Assembly (NCBI GenBank): GCA_002633005.1
Contig: NMRA01000591.1
Span: forward strand, 191,570-255,569
Length of the DNA stretch: 64,000 nucleotides
DNA from: Phoronis australis
Lineage: Eukaryota; Phoronida; Phoronidae
Direction: 5' to 3'
In this document: piece by piece, positions 34,258-47,232 of the stretch
Position numbering within the stretch: position 1 is the first letter of the stretch
Layout of the letters: the number at the start of each line of letters is the position of its first letter
Notes under the pieces: model-generated
Told to the model about the DNA's origin: nothing
Database searches by the model: none
Seen by the model: only the letters and a program-made list of their open reading frames with translations
Program-made: the position numbers and the translations under genes

Positions 34258-34458
34258 AAACTGTTAGGCATTTCTTTAGATATCTTGATTGATTTCTTTA
34301 ACCATTTTCTCTACATCATCGTAAATAAACTGTTTTCCACGCCAACGCTTGTTAAATTGTATACATTCTCCATATTGCTTTCGTTTGCAAACGTGTACAG
34401 CTTTTCTTACATTCATCGAAAAATCTTCAGAGATGTGAATTGATTCACGAATTATCAT
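34258..34458 (-). pseudogene. LINE ORF1 C-terminal fragment
   Basis: This frame contains ISEDFSMNVRKAVHVCKRKQ, then GKQFIYDDVEKMV, followed just downstream by SLEGPAKYVQQSG. The pattern (DFP..VR..RR..L...K; a short strand reading out 'rDKL'; then the end of ORF1) is what I expect of the domain closing ORF1 in L2/CR1-like elements, shortly before the endonuclease ORF. The identification rests mainly on position. Confidence 0.5.
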
Positions 34459-34460
34459 GA

Positions 34461-37400
34461 AAGGTTGGAATAAAGCGAGTTTTTACGCCAAAAAGATTAT
34501 GTTTGAGCTTCCTTCTGATCACAAGATCGTAAATTTGAATCAAATCATTCCACACTCACCATTGATACAAAACAACGCTCAATGAAATTTTGAAATGTTA
34601 CTTCTTGATATTTTTTATTTGTTATAGTCCTGTTCTAGGTATCAAACTCATCTGTTTTATACTAGTCCACTATTGGCGAGAAAGACGGACCCAATGCGCA
34701 TGCGAACCGGGGACCATCGGGGCGCACCCAAAAACTACATGTATGGTGATTGAATTAATTATCCTTTGATAAAGCACACATTTATTTTGAGACTGTATAG
34801 CACCCTTGGAAGATGGCCAAATTCGGCTAAATTCGGAACATCCAATTTTGAAGCAACAGTAGGATTCATGTGAAACTTGTGACGAACGCATATAGGTGAC
34901 CGACGACTGTGGTTAAAAATTTCCCACCTAGAACGACGGCACCGTCAGTTTTTCTTGTATCTTCTAGAATAATGTGCCGTAGCATGACTGAAATGATTAT
35001 GAGTAAAATCGTCGAAACCTGGTCGCGTGCAAGTTAAAGCTCAGCAAATTTTTGTCACCATAGCGTCGCAATGCTTTGGAAAATAACGACGAAATAGTCG
35101 GATTTTCGCCGTAGACGCATAACAGGAGATAAAAGCTAATGTGGTCACGTGTTTCTATCCGAACGCGTGGCGATATGTGTCGAAAGCAAGCGGGGTCTTG
35201 CGTTTTTTTAGAATTTCTTGCGTGTGCGGACGCAGCCCGGATTGAGCTTTCCTCTGGATAACCCACGCTCAATAGATTTGCGTCACTATGTCATCACAAT
35301 GCTCTAAGCACAACAAAAGACTAACACTTCATGTAGACAGAAGATGCTCATCGGTAAGTCAATAATGACACTCTTAGTACAGAGTTCCATCTATTTTGAA
35401 TGAAAATCGGAATTTTCAAAATCGCCTTTTCAGTTCACCCGAGATTGAATATGAAAATTAGAAATTACTTCCTAAACGCTCCAACTAATTCGAAGTGGAC
35501 AACTTTGGAAATAGGAATTTGCTAAATCGCTTTTCCCCAGGCTAATTACGCTCGTGTATCTTTACAAACCATGATCATGAACAGCTGACGCAGCTGAATA
35601 TCGTAAAAACATATCACTCAAGTCTGATCGTCACATGTTGCCTGTTGCATTACAATCGAAAACAGTCTCCGGGTCACCTCGAATATTAATGTAGGTGTTT
35701 CATAACCGCACACGTGTGCACTTTCGTTATCAAATATCATGAGACTCCTAAAGTGCCCAGGATATCTTAGTATGCACGTAATACACCACAAGACAGACTA
35801 AAATAGCAAATAACGCTAGACTGAAGCCATGATTTTAGCGTCCCCTAACCAAATCCCTTTGGTGATTGAATTTCGCAATTGTGCAGATATGAAGCGCCAC
35901 AGAGGCCGGGATACCTTTGAAGTTACGTAAACATCGGAAGTATTTCATCAGCCCTCGTAGGTGTTCAATACCTGCACACTTACGAACATCCTTCAGTTCA
36001 GCAAGTCACGTGATTCTTTAAAAGGAGGATGACTATCGGATCATCGGGGGACCGAGGGCAACGGTTGCGATCGACGTCGACGTAATAGGCTGAATGCATG
36101 GATTTGGCCTTCCCTAACCAAGTAAAAAATCGCTTCGCTGTTATGAGTTCCCATACGCGCGGATATGAAAAACTTCAGAGTTCCGAGTGATAATTTGAGG
36201 CTGTAAAAATACTCAAGTAGTTCCGGATGAGGAGAGCATGTGACCGCATTAGCACGTGTCAAGCCACTTTTTTGCATCTGCGGAACGCAGAGTTGATTGT
36301 TATGGTGAGACGCATGTTGACTGGAGGAAGTTAAAAACAGGCGCGAAAAAAATGCCCACGTCTGGGTAATTTGGCTGAGAGATAAAGAAGCGGTGACGTA
36401 AAACTTTAGGTTGTTCACTGAACAATTATTGTATTTTTCTCCCTGTCATTAATCGTTACAAAAGCACACTCTACGAGTCTTGTAGTACTTTGACGTCAAA
36501 TCTGTGTATTTTGCCAAACATCCACAAAACTGTAGACTTAAACTCAGTAAAGGATTATATTTTCTGAAAGCAGAAAATCTGTAGAATTACATGAAGGTTT
36601 CCAACTTAATACGAATCACTAATCGGGTGACGTGACCATACATTTTCAATTATATAACTTAGAAAAAATGATAGGTGCATTCTGAGCTTAAAAACGAAAG
36701 CGCAATTCTGTTACATTTTTCTAAATTATCACGTTTTCGCCTTTTGCATGTTTCATTTCTACCCTTATGTAAAAGTGGAAGATGTCAAAAGCAATTCCTA
36801 AGAGCATTTTGGGGAACAGTGGAGGAATCGTCACTTAATATTTTCAATTTGGATACCAGTGCATAAAATATAGTGTCTCGATGTTTCATATGGCTCCTAT
36901 CAGCCTGTTCTCAGTAGATCTGGTGTTCAAAACTTAGCATTTTTCACAGTCGTTACGTAACGTAAGAAGTTTGTGTTACAGATATGTAGCTGGGCGTTTG
37001 ATTCTGCCACCAAACAAGCCCCCCAACTGCTGTCGTTGTGAACCATGCGACTAAGGTTCTTCGGTTTTCCGTTTGTGAAGGCAACTTAGGACTGGAGTGC
37101 TACGGCCCAGCCCAGACCACCCGAAAAACTAAACTTGATAACGCTATTTTTGGTTGCGGATATCTCTTTATCGTAAATAACATCCACGAGCGGCGTCTCC
37201 TTCTGCCACGTTTTAATAAAACGCAGTGTAGAGCTTTGCGCAACTTAGTGTACGGCCAGTCAGTAATTTTACTAGATTAGACACTTACAGTTGTTGACTT
37301 GAGAATTTAAGCTATCGGCCAACATCAATTATTCACCACTGATGCTTCTTAGCTTCAAAGCTGATGTACGGAGCAGCTTCTTGCAAGGACAGTGACAGTT

Positions 37401-38270
37401 AACGATTAATACCCAATTCATTACGTCTAACAACCCGCCAGCGCACGGAAAGCTTGATCCGGCTCGCGGTCTAATCCCAGAGCTACGAACTCCAAAATAT
37501 GTCTGACATTTCCTGCTCTTCCGCATCAAAAACGTAATTAAAATACTTACCCGATATTCCGGCTTATTACAAATTTGAATTTGTTAGCACTTACTGACAC
37601 CATTTTTATTTGGGGTCATCAAGTGCGAACTTGAACTAAAATTCATCTGAGCATACCGTCGCGCTCTCTTACAAACGGTCATTGACGCCCACTGTCCTAC
37701 GCGTTGCAGAAAAGTATTAGAATAATTCGGACTTCAGTGTCGACAGAGTACCAAGAGCAGATGCTCAGCTTCTGCCCTGTTTCGGAGACTCCGAGACGGT
37801 TAATACGCAGAAATACTACTCGTGATCTTTTTATCTGACCTGGTGTGTGCAAAGAAAACCAGTAATGTTTACTTGTCTTGTTTGATAACATGAAAAACTT
37901 TGTTTTTAAGAAAAATGAATTTAGGTTGATACAAGCACCCCCTTCGCTTTACTGAAAATGTTATGGCATTGTTATTGAGGATTAACTCTTATAAATTATG
38001 TGTTAATTTACCTACGCCAGGGATACATACATGTACCTAGTGGCCCTGCATTTCGCTGATTTGGATTCACATTATCGTACACTTTATAAAGTGACAGTAT
38101 GGACGTGAATAGCATTACTGTCTGTAGTCACTGAGCCCTAGCGCACATTCGAACAGCTAACCTTAACGCTATCTTGCACCTGGTGAGTAAGGGTATTTAA
38201 ATGGTGAAGCCATCGACCTTGATTTCAACGAATGTTTGGCAGACATCGGCAAGAATTAGCGATTTGCTTT
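34461..38270. other. Intergenic, no gene recognised
   Basis: Only short open frames without recognised domains are present. Weak repeats: GCTCAGCAAATTTTTGTCAC at about 35037 recurs in diverged form at about 35266 (GCTCAATAGATTTGCGTCAC), and a CCCTAACCAA motif recurs near 35845 and 36113. A candidate frame at 37038-37280 (MNHATKVLRFSVCEGNLG) has no recognised family. Confidence 0.4.
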
Positions 38271-38279
38271 TTCTTACAT

Positions 38280-38440
38280 GACTTATGCACCATTCTCAGC
38301 GTGTCCTACTCATTGAACACAGGCCGTCCAAGTCACGTGACCCACGCACCGCTCTCAACTACCCATTTAACACAGGCAGTCTAAGTCACATGATTCACAT
38401 ACCACTCCTAACTAACAATGAACATAGGCCATCTAACATA
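38280..38440. repeat. Three short tandem units, about 55-60 bp
   Basis: Three consecutive units follow the pattern CACC(A/G)(C/T)TCT(C/A)A, then a short variable stretch, then (A/C)ACA(T/C)AGGC, then (C/T)AAGTCACGTGA or a variant. The second and third are progressively diverged. Each of the first two ends with a CACGTGA/CACATGA E-box-like hexamer. Confidence 0.55.
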
Positions 38441-39879
38441 TCCAGCAGATCCTTTTGTTAGTTTGTTCATTTGAACGAAACTGGCGTTGAATCGTCTTAC
38501 TGGAACTCCAACAACCAGAAACAAGTCTTTAAATTTTGGAAAAAATAGTTTATTTCAAATCAGCAAAATGCAAAGCCCCTAGACAAAATACCTAACAACG
38601 GTATTTCATCAGAGAATGTGTATGGATTATTGCGTAGCTATGACGTGCTAATGATTGTTTTGTAAATTGTATTTCCAATGAAGCGGAGAGATAGCGCAAG
38701 ACTAAATTGCTGTCATCAACCAACAAACATTTCTTAACTTGCCTCAGTCTAATTACGCCTACTTGTATAGAAGATACATCCCCCAAGCACAAAACACTAA
38801 TTCCCTCATTCAATCAGTAATCAGCTTATACAAGAGTTTGATACTTAGCGTAGGCAGGAGATCGCAGTATGTACTAAAACATAAAATACATGTAGCTGTT
38901 CACGTATTGGTCAGACCAGCTGCACTACGGCACTTACATAACTGTCAGACCAGACGTAGGAAGGCCTAGTTTGTTGTTTGCAAATATCTCATATAAATCG
39001 GCAAGATCCGGACTTCGTAATTTTTAAGAAACAGGCTGTAAGCCTACGTTCCATCTCAAAAAACTAGTTTTTGATTGAATGAGTTTACCGTTATGGAATT
39101 CGTCTCAAATTGTGCCTTTGTCCAATTGGAGGTGATTTCGGGGCTTTCAGGTGGTTTGTCACGACCTGTCATTTAATGTAACAAGCATGTGTATGTTAAT
39201 GCAGAAACCACTTCTCAATTCTGAAAGGAACAAGTCAAGACTTATCTAAACGGTCTTTGTGAAACGACTGCTTCTTGGGTGGAACGTTGAAATATAGTCG
39301 CGTAAAGATATTTGCAATTTATTGTACAAAGCGAACCAGTTAAAGAAAAAGCTACATGTACCGACAAAAATTATGAATATTCTATCTTTCTGCTATTGGC
39401 ATTGTTCCCCTTGCGCATGCTTGGAATGAAGACTTGCAGACATCTCATAAAGGCTCTATGTGCCAACCTAGAAATTTTAGTTCTAATGAGATTCTTTGTA
39501 GATTTGTGATCCACTGCAATACTAAGTTAAAGTCAGAATGATTATCGTCTGTGCAATATGAATAAATCCTGTACAAAATTTTTGCCAGTCAACACTCCCT
39601 GATCCAAACGTTGTCAAGATCAAAATCCAGCAAATCTCTTTAAAAGGCCAACGAGGACATGGAATAACAAAAACGTACACTACTAAAAATTTTAGGGAAC
39701 CATTTTTAGTTCCAAAATACTTTTTAAGAGGTCAATTTTGTGTCACATTGAATTTTGTGCAAATTAGAAGAAGTATCCAAGGTTGTCACAAGGGATACTA
39801 AGCTAAATCTGTTCTCGAACATAACTTAAAAGATGACGTCTTCACAGCATTTTTCGACCTTGAACTTGAGCACGCTCCA
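38441..39879. other. Non-coding, nothing recognised
   Basis: Short frames only (for example 38739-38969 and 39312-39509), none with a domain or splice support. Confidence 0.4.
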
Positions 39880-41720
39880 ACGCTAGGCCCCGAAGTTGAT
39901 CAGGCCCCGGTTTGACGGGGATTCTGCCACTGTTTGGTCTTCAGTAACCACAACCATGACGATGCTGATTCCGATGCAGCTACCACCGACTTCATCATAG
40001 ACGTCTTTGAATTGGTTGGAGTTCCCAGCATCCTAGACATTCTCCACATGCTTGATGCCACAAAACCCTTTGCTCCTGCTTCAACCTCCATCCATTTCTC
40101 AAACACTCATGGCTCAGCTCGTTGTATTTCAAAGCGTCCCTCTCCTGGGCATCCTGTATCCTGGTTTACCAGGGCACAGTTAATTCCACCAAGACTACCA
40201 CCTTTGCATTGTCTGACCATAAAACAATGTCAAGTCTTGAAGACGTAGAAGCAGCATGGGTAGGGAGTCTACTTTGTTTCTTCGGGTCTGCCTCCATGCA
40301 CCAATCATTTGCCACCTGAGATAAAATCCCTCCTGCGTTACTGATACCCCTCTTGCAGCCAGCCACCGTAAAATCGATAATCATCTTCATTACTTTCCGC
40401 TTGGTTCTTATCTCCAGGTCTAATGTGTGCACATTTTACGTAAGCACCTTGTTGTCTGCTTGCTTATACCCGAAGTTTTGATAAGCTGACAAATCTGTCT
40501 CAGGATACTCGGATTGTGAAAACTTCCATTGCTTTTGACACCTTACAGTCTTCAACGAGAAATATTAGTGGAAGGGATATAGTTGCCGTCCTACTATATA
40601 ATCCCCCTCACGTGAAGCTCGCCGGTACCCTCAACAATTTCCTGATAAGCTGGTTAGCCTCCCGCTCCATCGATTCCACTGTCGAGATCGGAATGCCGTA
40701 AATCGATATTGGTCAATGGATCTTGAGCAATAAACCGAACCCATAACACCACAGCTTGAACTTTCCTGGCAAAGTACACCCATTGATCTTCTTCAGACGG
40801 CCTGAACAGGCCTACTGTGGCCCTTGCGTTTGCGATGTCGCTTATACTGCTGTCCTATACATTGCCCAGACATTCACCTACTTCTCGCCCAATGATGGAA
40901 CCTCCTCGCATCTTGAAATTCATCCTGCCCCAAACAATTAGCTCTTCTAGTTTCTTCAACACCCAACTTGCTCCTACCGCTGTTGATGTGGTAACTGTTA
41001 GCTCATCAACGAATGCACGACACAGGGAAGACGTCTGCCTTTTCCCCTGCACTCTTTGCTTGCTCGACGAATAATGAGGTTCATCCCAAAAACAAACAAC
41101 GTGACTGAAATGGTGCACCCGGTCAAGATCATTTTGCCAAAGGCTTGAAATCTCTGTGAGCTCCTTCGTGGAAAATCGCATCTGTATACTGTTGAAATAG
41201 TTTTTGATGACCCTTTAAACTCTTCCTAGAAAATGATAAGTCGCCATAGCCTTCCTAATCATCGAATGTGGCTGGGAACCATAAGCATTCTCTTAATCTA
41301 ACCACACAACTGCCAAGTCCGACTTGTTTTCCTTTGCATTGCCGATATGTTCAATTAGAACATCATGATTCAGGCAATTCGACTGTCCTGGTACACTACC
41401 TTTCTGCACTGTGGGGTCGATACTTCCATTCCGCAGGGCGTACTTGACAATTGGTGATGCAATCACCACAACGAAATGTTTGCATTCCCTGTAGTCTTTT
41501 ATTCTCTTTGCATCTTGATTACAATTTCCAAAAAGTTTAAAGAAAAAAAACATGTCTAGGTTCACAGAATGCCTTCTTGACTTTAAATTCATGCACGTAA
41601 GCGATGCAAAAAGGATTACGGAGATTGCACATCTCCTATAATCCTTGGTCATTCTAGGTTTGCGTAAGAGCCCACAACTGTCGGCGTCGAATGCCAACTC
41701 CCGCACGTGACCCATGTATT
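39880..41720 (-). mobile_element. Non-LTR retrotransposon with restriction-like endonuclease, 5'-truncated and broken
   Basis: Read on the minus strand. 41293-41715 encodes RT with KYALRNGSIDPTVQKGSVPG and DVLIEHIGNAKENKSDLAVVWLD (motif A region). 40855-41181 encodes AFVDELTVTTSTAVGASWVL, the VDDLTV-type catalytic box with the second Asp replaced by Glu, then LEELIVWGRMNFK. 39900-40432 encodes the C-terminal nuclease core: DIVLWSDNAKVVVLVELTVPW, the Asp...Glu-x-hydrophobic pattern of PD-(D/E)xK nucleases. The order RT then nuclease at the C-terminus, with no APE domain, fits R2/NeSL-type elements. Numerous stops. Confidence 0.85.
40166..40432 (-). pseudogene. Restriction-like endonuclease domain of the RLE-type retrotransposon
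   Basis: An 88-codon frame ends at the nuclease core LVELTVPW followed by a stop. Upstream it reads DLEIRTKRKVMKMIIDFTVAG and GGILSQVANDWCMEADPKKQ. Beyond the stop the minus strand continues with RDALKYNELSHECLRNGW, the helical tail that follows this core in related elements. The catalytic Asp (DIVLWSD) and Glu (VELT) are both present. In the family this nuclease cleaves the target site. Confidence 0.75.
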
Positions 41721-42150
41721 CACGTGTTAGAGCCTGCTACCCCGTTATTTCAAGTAACTATCTACGACAGTTTTCACTGTGAACTTCCTGTTGTCAGTTC
41801 CACTGAGTTTTGATCGAGTGTTGTAGTTAGTTATCAGATCAAGCCTAAATTTATTGCTTCGTTTTTATTTTATCCTTCTTGCACGATCAATTATTATACA
41901 AACTCTAACGTAATTTAGATGTTGAGCAAAAATTTGCAGCCACTTTCGAGGTTTTTCAAGACAGTTTTGGCTGATATAACCATCTGTCAGCGTTTTACGG
42001 AAATAAATTACACTTGGTTTCTAGGTGTTCGTTTGGCAATTACAAATGAAAAGTACGCTAATACTGTACGTGTCTTTACGTAACTTCTGTCAAACCCCTG
42101 GTTTATTTACATGTATTTGTTCAGTTAACTACATACTTGACTTTGCCTAT
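41721..42150. other. Non-coding, nothing recognised
   Basis: AT-rich sequence between the RLE-type retrotransposon and the G-rich repeat, without recognised features. Confidence 0.4.
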
Positions 42151-42295
42151 AAATAAATGGGGTGGGGGGAGGGGGGGGGGCTACAGCCCTCCAGCCCTCT
42201 ATGGTGCGTCGCCTATGAGACCATGGGTGGCGCAGCACTGAAATAAGTGGGGGGGCTATAGCCCTCCAGACCCACATGGCGCGACGCCCATGTTT
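42151..42295. repeat. G-rich direct repeat
   Basis: An interrupted G run of about 25 bases is followed by CTACAGCCCTCCAGCCCTC and GGTGCGTCGCC. The unit recurs about 95 bases on: G7, CTATAGCCCTCCAGACCC and GGCGCGACGCC. Two copies of AAATAA(A/G)TGGGG precede the G runs. The run could form a quadruplex and is a likely sequencing trouble spot. Confidence 0.75.
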
Positions 42296-43308
42296 ATGCA
42301 TGCATAATACTGCCCTGTGCTGTTTATAAAATGATTCATTTGGGAAAAGTTTACCTGTTGCCCACTAAATAATAATAATTCCATTTCTGAGCAGTGACGC
42401 CTTCTGTAATATTTTCCTGTACTCAAGAAATAAGATTAAAAATTGAACAGATAAGTTATTAAATGAATTCTATACTTTGTTTACCGAAAGCCTACTTGCA
42501 AACTGTCTCGCTTTTCCAACATTTCCCGCCATCACACACCTGTCTCGCCTTTTGGCACTGGGCGAAACTGATGCATTATCCTACATGTATGTCATAGTGA
42601 TTACGTTGGCGATGTGTCCCTATTTTACTGTTGGACTAAAAAACAAAAAAACGCTGTTTAGCGATTTTGTGTATTACGGCACCGGTTGTCTACCGTTGCA
42701 CACGAAAACGTTGTCTGGACAATTTGTGTGTTGCGGCGAGAATTTCAAAACTTGCGTTTTGGCAAAGACCCAGACGTCCCGCTTTATATTCGCATGTAAC
42801 GCATTTCAATCGAGGTTTTCCTTTTTCATTCTCAAATGTCGATAACAATGCCCCGGGTGTTCCAAACTGTTTCTCTGCTATGAAAATTGTGTTCTGATAT
42901 TTGTAGTTTACGGTGGCACATATACAAGTAACAAGAATGTTTACTTCGTAAAGTAATCAGCTTATTCCTAAATTTCTGGGAGGAGTCCTAAACTACAAGC
43001 AATGTAATTATCTATACACAGTACATTTCAAAGCTACGCACTAGATGCAAATTTATGTTTTATCTACATGTACATGCACCAGAAAAGCCTTTTTTGTAAA
43101 TTTCACCCACGCATAGAGTAATTAGTTGAGAATGTTTTTTCAGTTTAGTGACTTACATCATAGACTATAGTACATGGACCGCCAACTCCGTATACTTTCA
43201 ATGGACGAAATCTGTGACCTTACGCACAAGCCCTTACGTCATTATTCACTGGCGACATCTGGCTAAATTATCTGGTGCAATTTCCGGCAAGTACGTCGTC
43301 TGCTAATC
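42296..43308. other. Non-coding, nothing recognised
   Basis: Contains a 122-codon plus frame (42477-42845) rich in Phe, Cys and Leu, with no recognised domain, splice support or repeat relation. Confidence 0.35.
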
Positions 43309-43494
43309 ATGGTCGGCTACTGTGTGGCCGGTTGTTCGGCCACACACGCGAAATGCAAAGGAATTAGCCTCCATACCATTTGAAGACCCCATAATCGGCT
43401 GTGGGAAGAAAACCTTACTTCTTGTGTCAACGTGAATGGCAGTTGTTTCAGCAATAAGACTTTATACATTTGTCCAAGGCACTTGATGAAGGTT
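43309..43494 (+). pseudogene. Second THAP-like domain, in-frame stop
   Basis: From ATG 43309 the frame reads MVGYCVAGCSATHAKCKGIS (C-x3-C), meets TGA at 43381-43383, and continues in the same frame with NRLWEENLTSCVNVNGSC, then LYICPRHLM (C-x2-H). The Cys pair near the start, the Trp about 30 residues on, and Cys-x2-His about 50 residues on fit the THAP C2CH layout. Bases around the TGA also read as FEDP in the next frame, so a small indel pair may underlie the stop. It is not obviously related in sequence to the THAP copy at 31.6 kb. Could be a decayed transposon or gene first exon. Confidence 0.55.
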
Positions 43495-46400
43495 TTTAAG
43501 AGACTACTACTAAGTTAGTCTTAATCCTGTCTTCACAAATCCATTTTTTGTTTTCTCCGTTTTGATAAAAACTATCTGGTAAACGTTTTGACGAAAATTA
43601 TGCGCTAAATTTCTTCCAATGGTAGTGACTCGTAAACTCCTGTCCTTACGAGGAAGTTCAGCTATAGCCTATTGTGCGAATTAATCAAATTACTCTTCGC
43701 TGGCCCTGATCAGACGGTTGGTCTCAGCAGAATGCGCACATTTGGCCAGGATTTGGATCAGCGATTTCAACACATTCATATTCGTGTACAAATAAATAGA
43801 ACGCTGGTAAAACCTTTAAGATCAATAAAGATTACATTAATACATCATAAATAAGCACCCGGACCAGTCAAAATCTGTCTCGCAATTCAACAGCAGGTTA
43901 CACACTCATTTCATGTCTAATATATGCCGCACAAAATCTCTCCGACTGCCGTCTATGAAAATGCAACCAACTTCTTTGAAAACATGGAACAGGAACACCA
44001 GCGGGGTGTAAAGGTTGTTTTTATTCTTCAATGTTAAATTTTTTGTAATCGGACATATGGTTTTTTAAATTTCCGCCTCAAGTCCTAACATTTCTAAATT
44101 TAAGCCTTTCAAACGAACGTTTAAGACAAAAACAAAATTCTTCAACCAGTTTTGTAAAGTCCTATGCCACCTGTAGGGTACATAATGAGCCAATCCCACT
44201 CCTAATGTAACAAAAGGGTCCCCGTGCATAAAGGATACTAAGTATTGCCCTTCTGAACTATTACCGTATGCGCTCTAATAAGCGGCCAGGGTGCTTAGAA
44301 AAATCCGCTTCATGAAGGGGGCGCTTATTATAGCCCAAAAGTGGTTGTAACGCGGTCTCCGAAACAGGTGAAGTCGTAAGCTAGAATTCATCAAAGTTAC
44401 GCTCTGTGACGCATCTGTAACCCATGAACAGAGTTTGTACAAAACTGCAGTGCATTGCTATCAAACTTTGTTGTCAACTTACGAGCATTTTTCAGAAAAT
44501 ACCACTGCCAAAATTGCCGTGAATCAGGTTTCAAGCTCCTCAGCTTGGTTTAACTATATATTAATAAACCATAAAAATGGTTCCAAGTGATCAGTGCAAT
44601 GCCTGCGCACGTCTAATAAATGTGTATCATGCAGCTCCTGATTTAAACAAAGGTCTGTTTTTTAATTTTGGTCCGGTATAAATAACGCCACAGACCTGGA
44701 AATCCAGCGAAACACTTCTACCTTACAAATCTGACAATCCCTAGTCTCAGAAAATTTGAGCACCCGGCAAAAGATACTAATGATGAAATTCTGGTGATGA
44801 TAATCACCCACTTTGTTTATTTACTTCACCTCAATTTGAAATACTTGGTAAAATGAAGCCCATTCGAGTAAGCATCATGTGGGTCCCAATGCCAACCCAA
44901 TATATGATAGAACCCAACAAGCTCAAGTTGCAGTCAAATCAGGATGGGCATAAATAAGGAAATTTACTGTATCAACAGATTGGCCAAATAAGAATAAGAT
45001 ACAAAGTGTTGCTACAGTGCACACGTGCACGATACTTGGTCTATTATTTTCCCGCCGTAAATGCATGAACCAATCAGATCACCAATGGCGCAAAGTTTTC
45101 GAAAACAGCTCGATTTTTAGGGAGTCCTGTTTTACTGTTCTATTTATTTTCAAAATTTTATTGTGTTACATTTAGTTTATTTTCTGTTCAACTCAATGAA
45201 GCCACCTAATATGAATGCATTCAACACAATTAATGCATTGTAAAAACCAAAAGTTATGCTCTATCAACGTTAGACAAAATCAGTACACCCCTTTCTTAAA
45301 AAATGGAATAAAAGTTAGAAACAAAGGACACACGTTTCCATCACTTGTAACGTCGATTTTCGACATTGATGTTGGGGAGGAACAACAGTTATCACACGAA
45401 GGCGATGATTTTCAAAATTTGATTCGTTTTCGTAGCCATGTCTTTTTTCCCTATGGTTCAGGGCTACATTCTGAATCTAGGAACAAGAACTGAAAAAGGC
45501 AGGGTTCGTGATAACGTTGGAGAACGGTAACATTTATATAAGGTGATACAACTGTCATCTGTTTTCATCCAACCTTCCCAGATGAAAACTTGAATGAAGA
45601 GGACCTTCAGTACTTGAGTGAGCATGGTATACTGTGTGATTTATGTTGAGTTCTTTTAAGAACCGTACGCTATAGCTACAACCAACGGCCCTTTTAAGGG
45701 CCACTCAACACTTCCCAGAAGAACTGCTCACTTGATAATGTTGATTTATAAACATGCTTTCGTAGTTTTCTCAGTAGGCCTATGTGAACCATAAATCAAA
45801 GACTGTCCGATAACTATGCTGCTATTGGGCAAGCAGACGACATAATGGGTCGGCACCGAAGTTTGAATTTTGTAGTTAATTACCAGTAGCATTGCCAAAA
45901 GTACTCACAATACCAACACTTCTACTATTGAAAGACTTTGAAAAGCGTTTCAATGCCGAAATTAATATAAATTAATATTTATTTCGTTGTTTTGGACAGT
46001 AAAGTAGATGCAAGTATTTCTCGTCAAAATGCATTGACCGGAAACTGCAGCAGATAGGTCAGGAGAGTTCAACTCAGCACGTAAGGATATGCCGGAGTTG
46101 CGAATCTGTTGTCTATAATCTATGCTTACATGTATTGATAAGAGAACGTAACAATGACAAAGCATTTTTAGTTATTCACTCACCCACGCAAACTTGCGTT
46201 CAACCGGGGAGACCCATAAAAACGAAAATTACATAAATAATGACGGGGTATTTGATGTACACAAATCTGACGGAAAACAAGCGTTTCAAAAGTAGAGTAG
46301 GGAAGGTTCAAACTGTCGAATATTGCAAATCGAAACCTTGAAGGCACCCGCATAAAATCTAAGATTTCGGACACCATCGATATTTGCCGTCTTTCTCAGA

Positions 46401-47035
46401 TTTTTCTAATTTCGGTCGGACAGTAATTCCTATTTCTAAAATTTCGGAAAGGTTCAAAATAAATATTTCTTCGCTGTCGTAAATCTCTTAGTACTTTCCT
46501 TTTGAAATTTTCGAAACAAGGTCTGGAGTTATTTAGCTTTTGTTTGTAAATGTAAAATTTTCTTAGACGCAAAACAAGATTCAAAATTATAGGTGTACTG
46601 AATTTACACTAGGTCAATACAAACAAGATTTAAAGATATATCACACAAATCGTTCAACCACGAGAAGATGCAAAGTTTTCATTCCAGAAAGGATGTGCCG
46701 AATTTTTGGACTCTGCCAAGCAAAATATCCACCAATCAGAATCCGAAATTGTTAATTTTCGAAAACGTTGCAATGCGTCAATCTAGATGACTTTAAGTCA
46801 CGCCTACTAGTTAGGTATTATTACTAGAAACAAAATGGTTCCCGAATCACCGAATCGCAAGCCGATGATCCTCCGTGTGACAATAGTTGGGGCCATTAGA
46901 TGGCAAAATACTCCAAAACCATAGATGGAATTTATTTTCGGGGACAATAGCTCTAAATTTACTTCGTTTATGCTACACAAAAATTCAACCCTATAAGCCC
47001 AGTTCATTTGTATTCCATATTAGTCGGTCTGAAAA
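43495..47035. other. Intergenic, repeat scraps only
   Basis: No gene recognised. At 44270-44335 AATAAGCGGCC and GGGGGCGCTTATTA face each other as an imperfect inverted repeat. The 92-codon frame at 45215-45493 has no recognised family. Confidence 0.4.
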
Positions 47036-47132
47036 ATGAATGCAAATGGGTCCCACGCAAGCGCGGCGCAACCTCAGCAGCGCGTGATAGAAGTTGGCAT
47101 TCCATTCATACAGTTCCGTGGTAACAAAAAAG
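47036..47132 (+). CDS. Candidate first coding exon, unknown gene
   Basis: ATG at 47036 opens a frame of 32 codons (MNANGSHASAAQPQQRVIEV..., ending FRGNKK), GC-richer than the flanks. It runs into AAAAAAG|GTAAGA at 47132/47133, a good donor in phase 1. An in-frame upstream context was not checked for promoter signals. Joining to 47233 keeps phase and gives a hydrophobic stretch and a Cys-rich segment. No family recognised. Too short to be certain by itself. Confidence 0.4.
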
Positions 47133-47232
47133 GTAAGAGGGTGCATTATAAGCAAAACAATCTAACGGAATAAATTGACTTTAGTTGTCGGTCAATGTCC
47201 GTTATTGTAATCCGATGATCATACATCTGCAG

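Larger units (their letters stand above)
29860..34460 (-). mobile_element. APE-type non-LTR retrotransposon (LINE), degraded and interrupted
   Basis: Read on the minus strand: an ORF1 C-terminal fragment (about 34258-34458), an apurinic endonuclease (about 33400-34200), a linker, reverse transcriptase (about 31940-32700), thumb and connection (30240-31000) and a Cys-rich C-terminus (29871-30230). Endonuclease and RT together in this order place it in the jockey/L2/CR1 supergroup; I could not fix the clade. Many stops and frameshifts. A segment carrying a THAP domain interrupts it after the YADD motif, roughly 31015-31940. Confidence 0.88.
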
